64,000 bases of DNA, from NCBI RefSeq assembly GCF_009208565.1, contig NZ_WFLK01000002.1:372001-436000 (forward strand), read 5' to 3'. The notes below the pieces were generated by a model. The model was not told the DNA's origin and ran no database searches. It was given only the letters and a program-made list of their open reading frames with translations. This stretch comes from Janthinobacterium aquaticum. GTDB taxonomy: Bacteria; Pseudomonadota; Gammaproteobacteria; Burkholderiales; Burkholderiaceae_D. Shown piece by piece: positions 29,101 to 37,329 of this stretch (positions are counted from its first letter, which is position 1; the number at the start of each line of letters is the position of its first letter). A program made the translations under genes and the position numbers.

Positions 29101-30094
29101 TGCTGAACCTGACGCGGCCGCTTCCGCCGCGCCGGCCACGCAAAGCTTTGAGGACTTTATCTACCGCGTATGGGGTAGTGGTATCGCGCGCCACTTTGCC
29201 ATTCCCTACAACAAGAAGCTGTGGACCGTGCCGCTGGCAGAGATGGAAACGTCATGGCTGGGCGGACGGGTGCCGCTGCCTGACCTCGGTGAAATCATCG
29301 ATGGTGCGCTGCAGCCGGTAGCGCGGCCGATGGGGCCCAATGCGCGCTTTGGCTATCCGCGCCGTGGCGGCTTCCAGGCGCTGATGAACGGCTTTTTGCC
29401 GCATATCCGCGGCAAGCTTGAGCTCAATGCCGAGGTGGCGCAGGTGCTGCCGCTTGAGCATATGCTGGCGCTGGCCGACGGGCGCCGCTACCGCTATGAG
29501 CACTTGATCAGCACCATGCCGCTGCCGGAGTTGATCCGGCTGATCGGTGCGCAGGCACCAGAGGCGGTCAAGGCGGCGGCGCGCGCCTTGCGCCACGTGT
29601 CGATCCGCTGCGTCAATATCGGCGTGGCGCGCGAGCATGTCACCGACAAGCACTGGATTTATTACCCGGAAGACAGCATCTTTCACCGCATCTTTGTGCA
29701 GGGCAACGCCAGTCCTGAATGCAATGCGCCGGGCGGCTTTGGTTTTACCTGCGAAATCTCGTATTCGCCGTACAAGCCCTTGCCCTGCGATGGGCAGGAG
29801 CTGATCCGGCGCTGCGTGGAAGACTGCATCAGGGTCGGTTTCCTGCGCGCCGACGACAAGGTGCTGGTGGCCAACCAGGTCGACATGCCGTATGCCTATG
29901 TAGTGTATGACCACGCGCGCGCCGCCAATGTGGCGCTGATACGCCACTGGCTCGAACAGCACGATATCGTGCTGGCCGGGCGCTACAGCGAGTGGGAATA
30001 CTACAACTCCGACCATGCTTTCCTGGCCGGGCGCAAGGCGATGGACAAGGTGCGTTCTGCTGCTGGCGGCAGCCGGCAGGCGGCCAAATCCTAG
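26123..30094 (+). CDS. Three-domain fusion: glycoside hydrolase - glycosyltransferase - UDP-galactopyranose mutase-like flavoprotein
   Basis: One uninterrupted 1323-residue frame. Residues 1-400 are a TIM-barrel glycosidase of beta-glucosidase type, with candidate acid/base E146 (SPINELSF) and nucleophile E300 (ILIAETSHVG). Residues 418-790 are a GT-B glycosyltransferase (starts MHNLIVFSHLRWDFVYQRPQ; SPTKVLEYMAAELPIVST near its end). A Ser/Asn/Gln-rich linker leads to residues 831-1310, an FAD protein with GGGPTGLSAAYHG at 837-849 that resembles UDP-galactopyranose mutase or amine-oxidase-like sugar mutases. It has a low-complexity insertion near 945-1005. Together the parts suggest making, transferring or trimming an unusual sugar such as a galactofuranose unit. 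The stop overlaps the ClC gene's stop. Confidence 0.85.
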   Translation: MNAPPTRLDQPSPFASYWQAGYEGADHVNHGGVPQDMNQSNGHQQRGRADYALLQQFGICTVRESIGWRLAEQDGVVDLRFLDERLQAAQEFGLQICWTFCHYGWPADIDVYGPQFVSRFARFCRACAEYLAPYGGAAPVYSPINELSFTSWGLSVHMFRCNNMHDERAGSEAKRQLVRASIAGSDAIWQVTPGARLLQCDPLIHIVAPEAMPEWQAQAASWRAAQYDAWDMLCGRLEPELGGAPRYLDLIGANYYHDNQWECGSNMRLWWHLADTRRLPLHQLLVEVHQRYGRPILIAETSHVGSGRGAWIREIAAEAALATGQGVDCLGICLYPAIDRPAWDQPQQWHRSGLWDLAHEAPDPLQRQLVLPYAQAITQAQQLTANLCERARKQSAHQANEQLCVNLDPQGNSRETVMHNLIVFSHLRWDFVYQRPQQLLTRLAQHYQVIFIEEPVYDPGQARLQSSTPAPNVTVIRPHTPVHAPGFHDEQIPVLQSLLDGLLPERSAPIVWFYTPMALPLLACFEPALVVYDCMDELSAFRSSPRQLLQRESALLNLASLVFTGGPSLYEAKRTRHAHVHCFASSVDAIHFEQALDRSNAHPMQDQLARPRLGYYGVIDERFDADLIAALADAHPEWQIVLVGPVVKIDAATLPQRHNIHYLGQQPYQALPQFLAGWDVCLMPFALNEATRYISPTKVLEYMAAELPIVSTAIHDVAVPYGDIVAIGRDHAGFIASCEAALAQTPQQTATMAGRMREIVAGTSWDATATQMHGLLEQALHQGATAGAASEASNNQTSDNQASDSAASAPVPQSETGKVNALRATGASQAVDCVIIGGGPTGLSAAYHGDANTVMFERHGSVGGWCRSLQDGGFTFDYAGHIMFSNDPYVLKLYDILLGENQHWQMREAWVYSKGVHTRYPFQGALYGLPPEVIKECILGAIEARHGASAAPSSAPVVCKVQPPGQKLLDDCCADGAAITGSVKQAGEARAASAEPDAAASAAPATQSFEDFIYRVWGSGIARHFAIPYNKKLWTVPLAEMETSWLGGRVPLPDLGEIIDGALQPVARPMGPNARFGYPRRGGFQALMNGFLPHIRGKLELNAEVAQVLPLEHMLALADGRRYRYEHLISTMPLPELIRLIGAQAPEAVKAAARALRHVSIRCVNIGVAREHVTDKHWIYYPEDSIFHRIFVQGNASPECNAPGGFGFTCEISYSPYKPLPCDGQELIRRCVEDCIRVGFLRADDKVLVANQVDMPYAYVVYDHARAANVALIRHWLEQHDIVLAGRYSEWEYYNSDHAFLAGRKAMDKVRSAAGGSRQAAKS

Positions 30095-31347
30095 GGCTGG
30101 CCTGTTGCCTGCGCCGCCGGCGCTGGCGGGTTCTTTGGCTGGGCCACGACTTGTGCGCGGTAGATGCCGTCCTGGCCGGAGAACTGGTAGGCAACAAAGC
30201 AGCCGATGGCGGCGTAGATGCCGATTTCTGCGCCGAACAGTTCGATGGCCATCAGCGTCGAGGCGATTGGCGTATTGGCTGCGCCGGCAAATACGGCCAC
30301 GAAGCCGACTGCGGCCAGCAGGGCGAACGGCTGGTGCAGCACCGGCGCCAGCGCATTGCCCAGAGTCGAGCCGATAAAGAACAGCGGCGTGACCTCGCCG
30401 CCCTTGAAGCCGCTGCCCAGCGAGACGATGGTAAACGCCATCTTGGCCAGGAAATCGTGCGCCGGCAGCGGCTGCAGCAGCGAGTCGACGATGGTGGGAA
30501 TGCCCAGGCCGATATAGCGCTCGGTGCCCAGCAGCCAGACCGCCGTTGCCACCACCAGGCCGCCGGCCAGCGGGCGCAGCGGCGGCCAGACCAGCAGCCG
30601 CTTCATCAGCGCAGCGAGTGCATGGGTGGCTTGCGCAAACACCCTGGCGGTCAGGCCGAACAGCACGCCGGCGATCACCATGGCGCCCAGGCTCCAAGCC
30701 GTGACCGTGGGTACCAGCGGCGCTGCATAATGGGTATGATGCGCGCCCCACAGCAGGCCGACCTGGTCGGCCAGTACGGCGGCCAGCAGGCACGGCACGA
30801 TGGCGTTGTAGCGCATGCGGCCGATGGCCAGCACTTCCAGCCCGAAGATGGCGCCGGCCAGCGGCGTGCCGAAAATCGAGGCAAAGCCGGCGCTGATACC
30901 GGCCATGATCACGATGCGCCGCTCATCTTCATCAAGCCTGAACAGGCCGGTGAGCTGGTCGGCCATTGCGCCGGCCATCTGCACGGCCGTGCCTTCGCGG
31001 CCGACCGAGGCGCCGAACAGGTGCGAGACGATGGTGCCGGCCAGTACCAGCGGCGCCATGCGCAGCGGCACGATTTTTGTCGGTGTGCGCGTTTGCGTGA
31101 TCAGCACGCCGACACCGCCGTCGACTTCACGGCCAAAGCGCCAGTACAGCCAGCCGACCGCAAGGCCAGCCAGCGGCAGCAACCAGATCAGCCAGGCATG
31201 CGTACTGCGCGTACTGGCGGCCCAGTCGAGGGCAAACAGGAAAAAGGCCGAAGCCGTGCCGGCCATGGCCGCCACCAGCGCTGCGATCAGCAGCCACTTG
31301 AGCAAGGTGAATAAAAGCTGGCGCAGGTCGGCGAGGGTGTTGAGCAT
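30091..31347 (-). CDS. ClC-type chloride channel/antiporter
   Basis: A 418-residue ClC protein with about ten membrane helices. The ion-path motifs are visible: SVGREGTAVQ (with the gating glutamate), GSGFKGGEVTPLFFIG and AGAANTPIASTLMAIELFG. A C-terminal CBS domain is absent. ClC proteins of this kind exchange Cl- for H+ or conduct Cl-. The gene begins 15 bases after the PLP-decarboxylase gene on the same strand, so they are probably cotranscribed. Its TAG stop overlaps the fusion enzyme's TAG in a shared CTAG. Confidence 0.93.
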   Translation of the reverse strand: MLNTLADLRQLLFTLLKWLLIAALVAAMAGTASAFFLFALDWAASTRSTHAWLIWLLPLAGLAVGWLYWRFGREVDGGVGVLITQTRTPTKIVPLRMAPLVLAGTIVSHLFGASVGREGTAVQMAGAMADQLTGLFRLDEDERRIVIMAGISAGFASIFGTPLAGAIFGLEVLAIGRMRYNAIVPCLLAAVLADQVGLLWGAHHTHYAAPLVPTVTAWSLGAMVIAGVLFGLTARVFAQATHALAALMKRLLVWPPLRPLAGGLVVATAVWLLGTERYIGLGIPTIVDSLLQPLPAHDFLAKMAFTIVSLGSGFKGGEVTPLFFIGSTLGNALAPVLHQPFALLAAVGFVAVFAGAANTPIASTLMAIELFGAEIGIYAAIGCFVAYQFSGQDGIYRAQVVAQPKNPPAPAAQATGQP

Positions 31348-31362
31348 GGGCAGCGTGCGATG

Positions 31363-32958
31363 CTAGATCGGTGGCAAGGCCAGTTCGGCCAGCAGCGTCT
31401 GGCCGATGGCGCGCTGCTCGGCCAGGATGGCGCGCAAGTGATGAGGACGGGTCTGCACGTTGCTCATCACCACCCGCAGCACATTGGTCGGGCCGGGGTA
31501 AGGTGTCGACTCGAGCACGGTGCGCGAGACAAAGCTGCGCCCTTCGGCTTTCTGGCGGTTCTGCAGCTTGGCGTTGAGGGTATTGAGTTGCGCATTGAGC
31601 TGCGTGGCCAGTACCGTGTTGCCCTCGGCCAGCAGTTCGGCCATGCGCGCGCGCATGCGGGCGGGCGCATAGCGGTAAGTGAGGATAAAGGTATCGGAAC
31701 GGGTGACCAGCTCAAAGTCCTGCTGGTCGGCCAGCAGCGCCTGGAACTGCGCGCTGAGGGTGGCGGCCTGCTGCAGCAGTGTGCCGTAGCCGTCCAGGCC
31801 CAGCACCTTGAACGACGTCCACAGCTTGAGTGCGTCGAAGCGGCGCGAGCCTTCCAGCGAAGTCTGGCCCAGGTCGCCTGAATTGTCGCGCAGAATGTAA
31901 TTGGCGTTGTGCTTGAGCAGGTTGAGGCTGGCGCTGTCGCGCATCAGCACCATGCTTTGCGCCATCGGCACCCATAGCAGCTTGTGCCCGTCGATCACCA
32001 CCGAGTCGGCCAGTTCGATGCCTGCATACAAGTGTCGGTACTGTTCGGCCACCAGCAGCGCGCCGCCCCAGGCCGCGTCGACATGGAACCAGATTTGTTC
32101 GCGCGCGGCAATGGCGGCCAGCTGCGCCAGCGGATCGATGGCGCCCGTTTCGGTGGCGCCGGCAATGCCGACCAGCGCCACGATTTTGATATGGCGCGCC
32201 TTGAGGTCGGCTATCGTCACCTCCAGCGCTGCCAGGTCGATACGGTTGTCGCCATCGACCGGCACCAGATGCAAGGCGTTTTCACCCAGGCCCAGGCTGG
32301 CCAGCGCTTTCTTGATCGAGTAGTGGCTGCGCGCCGAACCGATCACGGCCAGGCCGCTGTAGCCGGACTCCTGCATTGTCGCAAACAGGCCGCGCTTGCG
32401 CGTGCCGGGCAACTGCTTTTCCAGCGCCACCGCCAGCGCGGTGAGATTGCCCATGGTGCCGCCGTTGACCATATTGCCCAGCGCGCCGCTGGTGGCCGAC
32501 ATAGACTGCACATAGACTTCTTCGGGGTGGCGGTAGACCTGGCGGTGCAGCCAGCCCAGCAGCTGCTTTTCTATCAGGGTCGAGACATAGGCCGTTTCGA
32601 TCTTGACCTGGTTCTGGTTCAGCGCTGCCGTAAACGCTTCGGCCAGCACGCTGATCCAGGGCAGGGCCTGGGTCATATGGCCGATATATTGCGGATGATT
32701 GAGCTGGGCCGTATTGGCCAGCACGGTGTGCTGCAGATGCTCGAGGAATTGCATCACCGGCATGCCGGTGTCGGGCGCGCTGGTGGCCGTCAGCTCTTCG
32801 ATCAGTTCGGCATACGGCACATGCGGATACGGTGCATGCTCGGCCGACAGCCAGCTGCCGAGCATGCGCAGCGCCTGCTGCAGGGCAGCCGGCGACTGCT
32901 GCAGGGCAGCGATGGAGAAGTGCTGCTGCAGCAGCAGCTCGAGTGGGGTGTCGGTCAT
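31363..32958 (-). CDS. PLP-dependent group II amino-acid decarboxylase
   Basis: A 531-residue member of the pyridoxal-dependent decarboxylase family (glutamate, aromatic amino acid and diaminobutyrate decarboxylases). WFHVDAAWGG contacts the cofactor and VIDGHKLLW holds the Schiff-base lysine. Substrate specificity cannot be read from sequence; 2,4-diaminobutyrate, glutamate or tyrosine are candidates. The ATG at 32958 is preferred: the frame runs to 33051, but those upstream codons come from the palindromic repeat at 33016. The ClC gene follows in the same direction, suggesting a shared role in acid tolerance. Confidence 0.9.
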   Translation of the reverse strand: MTDTPLELLLQQHFSIAALQQSPAALQQALRMLGSWLSAEHAPYPHVPYAELIEELTATSAPDTGMPVMQFLEHLQHTVLANTAQLNHPQYIGHMTQALPWISVLAEAFTAALNQNQVKIETAYVSTLIEKQLLGWLHRQVYRHPEEVYVQSMSATSGALGNMVNGGTMGNLTALAVALEKQLPGTRKRGLFATMQESGYSGLAVIGSARSHYSIKKALASLGLGENALHLVPVDGDNRIDLAALEVTIADLKARHIKIVALVGIAGATETGAIDPLAQLAAIAAREQIWFHVDAAWGGALLVAEQYRHLYAGIELADSVVIDGHKLLWVPMAQSMVLMRDSASLNLLKHNANYILRDNSGDLGQTSLEGSRRFDALKLWTSFKVLGLDGYGTLLQQAATLSAQFQALLADQQDFELVTRSDTFILTYRYAPARMRARMAELLAEGNTVLATQLNAQLNTLNAKLQNRQKAEGRSFVSRTVLESTPYPGPTNVLRVVMSNVQTRPHHLRAILAEQRAIGQTLLAELALPPI

Positions 32959-33015
32959 AGGGGAATTCTTGTTCAGTGCTGCAGAAAATCTTGGATCCGA
33001 CTTAGCGCATATCTC

Positions 33016-33113
33016 GTAGGTTGGATTAGCCGGAACGGCGTAATCCAACAAGATCAGCCGCGGTCGCCGGTAATATTGTCGGATTACGCCGCTACGCGGC
33101 TAATCCGACCTAC
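33016..33113. repeat. GTAG-headed palindromic repeat pair (BIME-like), copy 2
   Basis: Two inverted units: a diverged one (GTAGGTTGGATTA at 33016-33028 with TAATCCAA at 33041-33048) and a standard one (GTCGGATTA at 33078-33086 with TAATCCGACCTAC at 33101-33113). The pair ends five bases past the trpS stop and lies upstream of the decarboxylase. Confidence 0.88.
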
Positions 33114-33118
33114 ATCAG

Positions 33119-34201
33119 TTAAAAGTAGTTCAAGCCCAGCGCCGACTTGACTTCATCGGCCGTGCGCGCTGCCACTTCGCGCGCGCGCAGCGTGCCTTCG
33201 CGCAGCATCTGGATCACCTGGCCCTTGTCCTTGGCAAACTCTTCGCGGCGCGCGCGGATCGGCGCCAGCATATCCTGCAGCACCACTTCCAGGCGTTTCT
33301 TGACGATGCTGTCGCCCAGGCCGCCGCGAACGTAGTGGGCCTTCATCTCTTCGAGCGCCGCCTTGTCCTGGTCGAAGGCGTCCAGGTAGATAAAGGCCAC
33401 ATTGCCTTCCAGGTGGCCAGGGTCGGCCACGCGCAGGTGCAGCGGGTCGGTATAAACTTTTTTGACGGCAGCGGTGATCTCGTCGGGCGTGGCGCCCAGG
33501 TTGATGGTGTTGCCCAGCGATTTACTCATCTTGGCCTTGCCGTCGATGCCGGGCAGGCGGCCGATTTCCGGCACCAGGGCTTTGCATTCCATCAGCACTT
33601 CGCGGTTGTACATGCGGTTGAAGCGGCGCACGATCTCGTTGGTCTGCTCGATCATCGGGATCTGGTCTTCGCCGACCGGCACCACGCCGGCCTTGAAGGC
33701 GGTAATGTCGGCAGCCTGGCTGGCCGGGTAGGTCAGGAAGCCGGCCGGAATATCGCGCTCGAAGCCGCGCAGGCGGATTTCTTCCTTGACGGTCGGGTTG
33801 CGCTCAAGGCGCGCCACGGTCACGATGTTCAGGTAGTAAAACGTCAGTTCGGCCAGTTCGGGTATCTGCGACTGGATAAAGACGGTGGTCTTGGCCGGGT
33901 CGATGCCGACGGCCAGGTAATCGAGCGCCACTTCCACCACGTTGCGGTGAACCTTGTCGATATCGTCCATATTGTCGGTCAGCGCCTGGGCGTCGGCCAG
34001 CATAATGAACTGCTTGTAGTCGTGCTGGTAGGCCACGCGGTTGCGCAGGCTGCCCACGTAATGGCCCAGGTGCAGCGGGCCGGTCGGGCGGTCGCCGGTC
34101 AGGATCACCGATTGCGAGGCGATGGCGGCAGCCGACAGCGGCGCGGCAGGTGCATCGGTGTTAACGGTGTCGGTATCGGGAGTGTTCGGCAAGCTCATCA
34201 A
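33119..34201 (-). CDS. trpS: Tryptophanyl-tRNA synthetase
   Basis: This 360-residue class Ic synthetase carries the HIGH-type motif as [11 protein letters not shown] and KMSKS as AKMSKSLGN, plus [10 protein letters not shown] at the start of the fold. It charges tRNA-Trp. Relative to compact TrpS it has an N-terminal extension of about 30 residues rich in Thr, Asp and Ala. AAGGAA lies six bases before the ATG at 34201. A repeat lies immediately downstream of its TAA. Confidence 0.95.
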   Translation of the reverse strand: MMSLPNTPDTDTVNTDAPAAPLSAAAIASQSVILTGDRPTGPLHLGHYVGSLRNRVAYQHDYKQFIMLADAQALTDNMDDIDKVHRNVVEVALDYLAVGIDPAKTTVFIQSQIPELAELTFYYLNIVTVARLERNPTVKEEIRLRGFERDIPAGFLTYPASQAADITAFKAGVVPVGEDQIPMIEQTNEIVRRFNRMYNREVLMECKALVPEIGRLPGIDGKAKMSKSLGNTINLGATPDEITAAVKKVYTDPLHLRVADPGHLEGNVAFIYLDAFDQDKAALEEMKAHYVRGGLGDSIVKKRLEVVLQDMLAPIRARREEFAKDKGQVIQMLREGTLRAREVAARTADEVKSALGLNYF

Positions 34202-34491
34202 GTTTCCTTTCGAGCCGCCTTCATCGGGGATGATCCAGGTTTTGCCTGTTACGCCACCGATCGAGGCGGCGTTTGATCATGTTTATATCACTGTGCAGTG
34301 GCCGCGCGAAAGTGAGCGGGACCACCAATGCATGCAAGCGCGTTGTGACGGAATAAAATTCATGGCGGTATGGTTGCAGTTTGTCAGCGGTCTGTCAAGT
34401 CAAAGACAGACTGCCAGCAAGGGCACTGCACTGCTGCTCTTGCTTTCCGGGTACTATTGCCGACTGATAATTGTTCTGTCCCGGAGACCCC

Positions 34492-36423
34492 ATGATGTTT
34501 GCCCGACCTTTGCGCCCTGGCTGCCTGGCGCTTGCTGCTGCGCTGCTCTGTTCCCCTGCGCTGGCGCAGATTGCACCGATGACACCCGACATCGGCGCCA
34601 AGCTGGAGATGCCGGACCTGAACGACTACGTCAAGCGCGTGGTGATGATCCCGATGCGCGACGGCGTCAAGCTCTATACCGTGATCGTGGTGCCGAAAGG
34701 GGCGCAGCGCGCACCGATCATGCTGACCCGCACGCCGTACAACGCTGCCCGCCGCGCCCAGCGCGCCGCCAGCCCCAGCATGCTGGCCATGCTGCCGCAA
34801 GGCGACGATACGCTGGTGGAAAACGGCTATATCCGCGTTTTCCAGGATGTGCGCGGCAAATACGGCTCCGAAGGCGACTATGTGATGACGCGCCCGGTAC
34901 GCGGCCCGCTCAATCACACCAAAGTCGACAACGTGACCGATGCCTGGGACACCATTGACTGGCTGTCAAAAAATATCCCCGAGAGCAACGGCAAGGTCGG
35001 CATGCTGGGCTCGTCCTACGAAGGTCATACGGTGTTGATGGCGCTGGTCGATCCGCACCCGGCGCTGAAAGTGGCCGTGCCCATGAGTGCCATGGTTGAC
35101 GGCTGGCGCGGCGACGACTGGTTCCATAACGGCGCCTTCCGCATGCCCAGCCTTGGTTATATCGCCGGCCAGACCAGTGTGCGCGGCGCCGGCCAGTCGC
35201 CGGCGCTGGGCGCCTGGGACGATTACGATGCCTACCTGCGCATCGGCTCGGCCGGCGATTTTGCCAGAAAATTCGGTATCGACCAGCTCACCTATACCAA
35301 AAAACTGTTTGCGCACCCGGCCTACGACAGCTACTGGCAGGAACAGGCGCTCGACAAGATCCTCGCCAAGCGGCCATTGACGGTACCCACCATGCATGTG
35401 GTGGGGCAGTGGGATCAGGAGGATATTTACGGTCCTTACGCCACCTACAGCGCCATGGAGGGCCGGGACAAGGGCAACAAGCTCAACTATCTGGCTATCG
35501 GCCCGTGGCGCCATAGCGGCGTCAACTATGAAGGCTCCAGTCTGGGTGCGCTCAAGTTTGACGGCGATACGGCGCGCCAGTTCCGTGCAAAAGTCATGCA
35601 GCCCTTCCTCAACCAGTATCTGAAAGATGGTGCGCCCGAGGCCGCCACGCCGCCGGTGCTGTCCTACCAGAGCGGCACCAACCAGTGGCAGCGCCTGCAG
35701 CGCTGGCCGCTGGCCTGCGAAACGTGCGACACGCCGTTGACGCCGGTCTATCTGCAGGACGGCTATCAGCTGGCCTTTGCCGCCCCGGCCGGCGCCCAGG
35801 ACACTGCCGGCGCCTATGATGAATACGTGGCCGATCCGGCCAAGCCGGTGCCGTTCGTGCCGCGTCCGGTGCGCCTCAACGATGGCGATGTATGGAAGCC
35901 CTGGCTGGTCAGCGACCAGCGCGGCTACGCCGACCGCACCGACGTGCTCAGCTATGTTTCGGCGCCGCTCAAAGAGGCGGTGCGGATCGCCGGCGCGCCG
36001 ATGGTCAACCTGTTTGCCGCCACCAGCGGCAGCGATGCCGACTGGGTGGTCAAGCTGATCGATGTGTATCCCGATGAAGTGCCGTCGCAGCCGGCCATGG
36101 GCGGCTACCAGTTGGGCGTGGCGATGGATATCTTCCGCGGCCGTTATCGCAACAGCCTCGAGCATCCGACCGCAATTGCCTCAGGCAGCATCGAACGCTA
36201 CCGCTTTGCGCTGCCCAACGCCAACCATGTGTTTTTACCGGGACACCGCATTGCCGTGCAGATCCAGTCCAGCTGGTTCCCGCTGTACGACCGCAATCCG
36301 CAGACCTTTGTGCCGAATATTTTCCTGGCTCAACCACAGGATTATCAAAAGGCGACCCAGCGCGTGTACCACGCGCAAGGCGCAGCGACGGCCATCGAGC
36401 TGCCGATCGTGCCCAAGGAGTAG
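34492..36423 (+). CDS. Secreted CocE/NonD-type alpha/beta hydrolase (X-Pro dipeptidyl-peptidase S15-like)
   Basis: A 643-residue protein with a signal peptide cleaved near residue 26 (LLCSPALAQ). The catalytic elbow GSSYEG places the nucleophile at Ser175. An acid in VGQWDQED and a His in IGPWRHSG complete the triad, and a jelly-roll PepX_C domain forms the C-terminus. Relatives include cocaine esterase and glutaryl-7-ACA acylases; the natural ester or amide is unknown. The ATG at 34492 is selected because CGGAGA stands just before it; the frame opens at 34471. The protein is exported to the periplasm or outside. Confidence 0.9.
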   Translation: MMFARPLRPGCLALAAALLCSPALAQIAPMTPDIGAKLEMPDLNDYVKRVVMIPMRDGVKLYTVIVVPKGAQRAPIMLTRTPYNAARRAQRAASPSMLAMLPQGDDTLVENGYIRVFQDVRGKYGSEGDYVMTRPVRGPLNHTKVDNVTDAWDTIDWLSKNIPESNGKVGMLGSSYEGHTVLMALVDPHPALKVAVPMSAMVDGWRGDDWFHNGAFRMPSLGYIAGQTSVRGAGQSPALGAWDDYDAYLRIGSAGDFARKFGIDQLTYTKKLFAHPAYDSYWQEQALDKILAKRPLTVPTMHVVGQWDQEDIYGPYATYSAMEGRDKGNKLNYLAIGPWRHSGVNYEGSSLGALKFDGDTARQFRAKVMQPFLNQYLKDGAPEAATPPVLSYQSGTNQWQRLQRWPLACETCDTPLTPVYLQDGYQLAFAAPAGAQDTAGAYDEYVADPAKPVPFVPRPVRLNDGDVWKPWLVSDQRGYADRTDVLSYVSAPLKEAVRIAGAPMVNLFAATSGSDADWVVKLIDVYPDEVPSQPAMGGYQLGVAMDIFRGRYRNSLEHPTAIASGSIERYRFALPNANHVFLPGHRIAVQIQSSWFPLYDRNPQTFVPNIFLAQPQDYQKATQRVYHAQGAATAIELPIVPKE

Positions 36424-36437
36424 GAAGGCAGGCTGTC

Positions 36438-37259
36438 TTAGCGCGGCCGTATGCTGGCCGCCACCAGCTCGGGCCGGTGGTGGCGCTGGAAGCTCTCCAG
36501 CACGGCGCCCGAGCGGGCGGCCTTTTCCAGCAAGTCGCGCAGCAGCGTCTGGTCGTCGGTGTTGAGCGACTTGCGCGACAGATAGGCGCCGCTCTGGCCC
36601 CATGGCAGTTCGGGCAAGGCTTCCAGGCGCAGCTTGTCGGCCAGGCCATGCACGCGCGCATCGTTCTGCGCCACGCCGGCCAGGATGGTCGGGCCCATGA
36701 TGGTGGCGTCGATAAAGCCGCTTTGCATCAGGCGCGCCACGGACAGTGCATCGACTTCGTAGAACAGCCGGCCCTGGCTGCTCAGCTCCCTGGCCATTAA
36801 CTGGTACGGCGTGCCATAGTCATAGCCGCGCACCAGCGCCACGCGCAGCTCGCGCCGCTCGATCAGTTCCTGCATATTGCTGATCGGCGCGCGCGTGCCG
36901 GCCAGCGTGATCAGCAAGGGGCGGTTGCCCAGCAGCGGGATAAACAGGCCGTGCTGGTCGCGTCGGGGCGTGCTGGTGGCGGGAATCAGGATATCGGCCT
37001 TGCCGGCCTCGAACAACGCTTCGAGCCGGGCGCGCGGCACCGGCGTGAAAATGAAATTGCAGCCCATTTTGGCGCCCAGCGTACGCAGCACGTCAGGATA
37101 CACGCCGGTTATGCTGTTGCCATTGATCACCACGCTCGCACCGATAGGCGCGACGGGCACCACGATATCGCGCGAACAGTCGCCCCATGCCAGGGTAGGC
37201 AGGAGCAGCGCCAGCACGGCCGTGGTCCGGCGCCAGGCGCGGCAGTAAAAGTCAGTCAT
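36438..37259 (-). CDS. Periplasmic solute-binding protein, SBP_bac_3 type
   Basis: A 273-residue protein with a signal peptide (TTAVLALLLPTLAWG) and an amino-acid-binding-protein fold: ITGVYPDVLRTLGAKMGCNF, then RARLEALFEAGKADILIPAT. No ABC permease or ATPase genes adjoin it, so it may be an orphan binding protein or a sensor input; ligand unknown. The ATG at 37259 has AAGGA seven bases upstream. It is followed, convergently, by the CocE-type hydrolase. Confidence 0.85.
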   Translation of the reverse strand: MTDFYCRAWRRTTAVLALLLPTLAWGDCSRDIVVPVAPIGASVVINGNSITGVYPDVLRTLGAKMGCNFIFTPVPRARLEALFEAGKADILIPATSTPRRDQHGLFIPLLGNRPLLITLAGTRAPISNMQELIERRELRVALVRGYDYGTPYQLMARELSSQGRLFYEVDALSVARLMQSGFIDATIMGPTILAGVAQNDARVHGLADKLRLEALPELPWGQSGAYLSRKSLNTDDQTLLRDLLEKAARSGAVLESFQRHHRPELVAASIRPR

Positions 37260-37329
37260 TCCCCATCCTTGCTTGCCATCGTTTGCCTGGCGGGTTGCGC
37301 CTGGCATTGTATTTGCCATTCTCGCCGAT

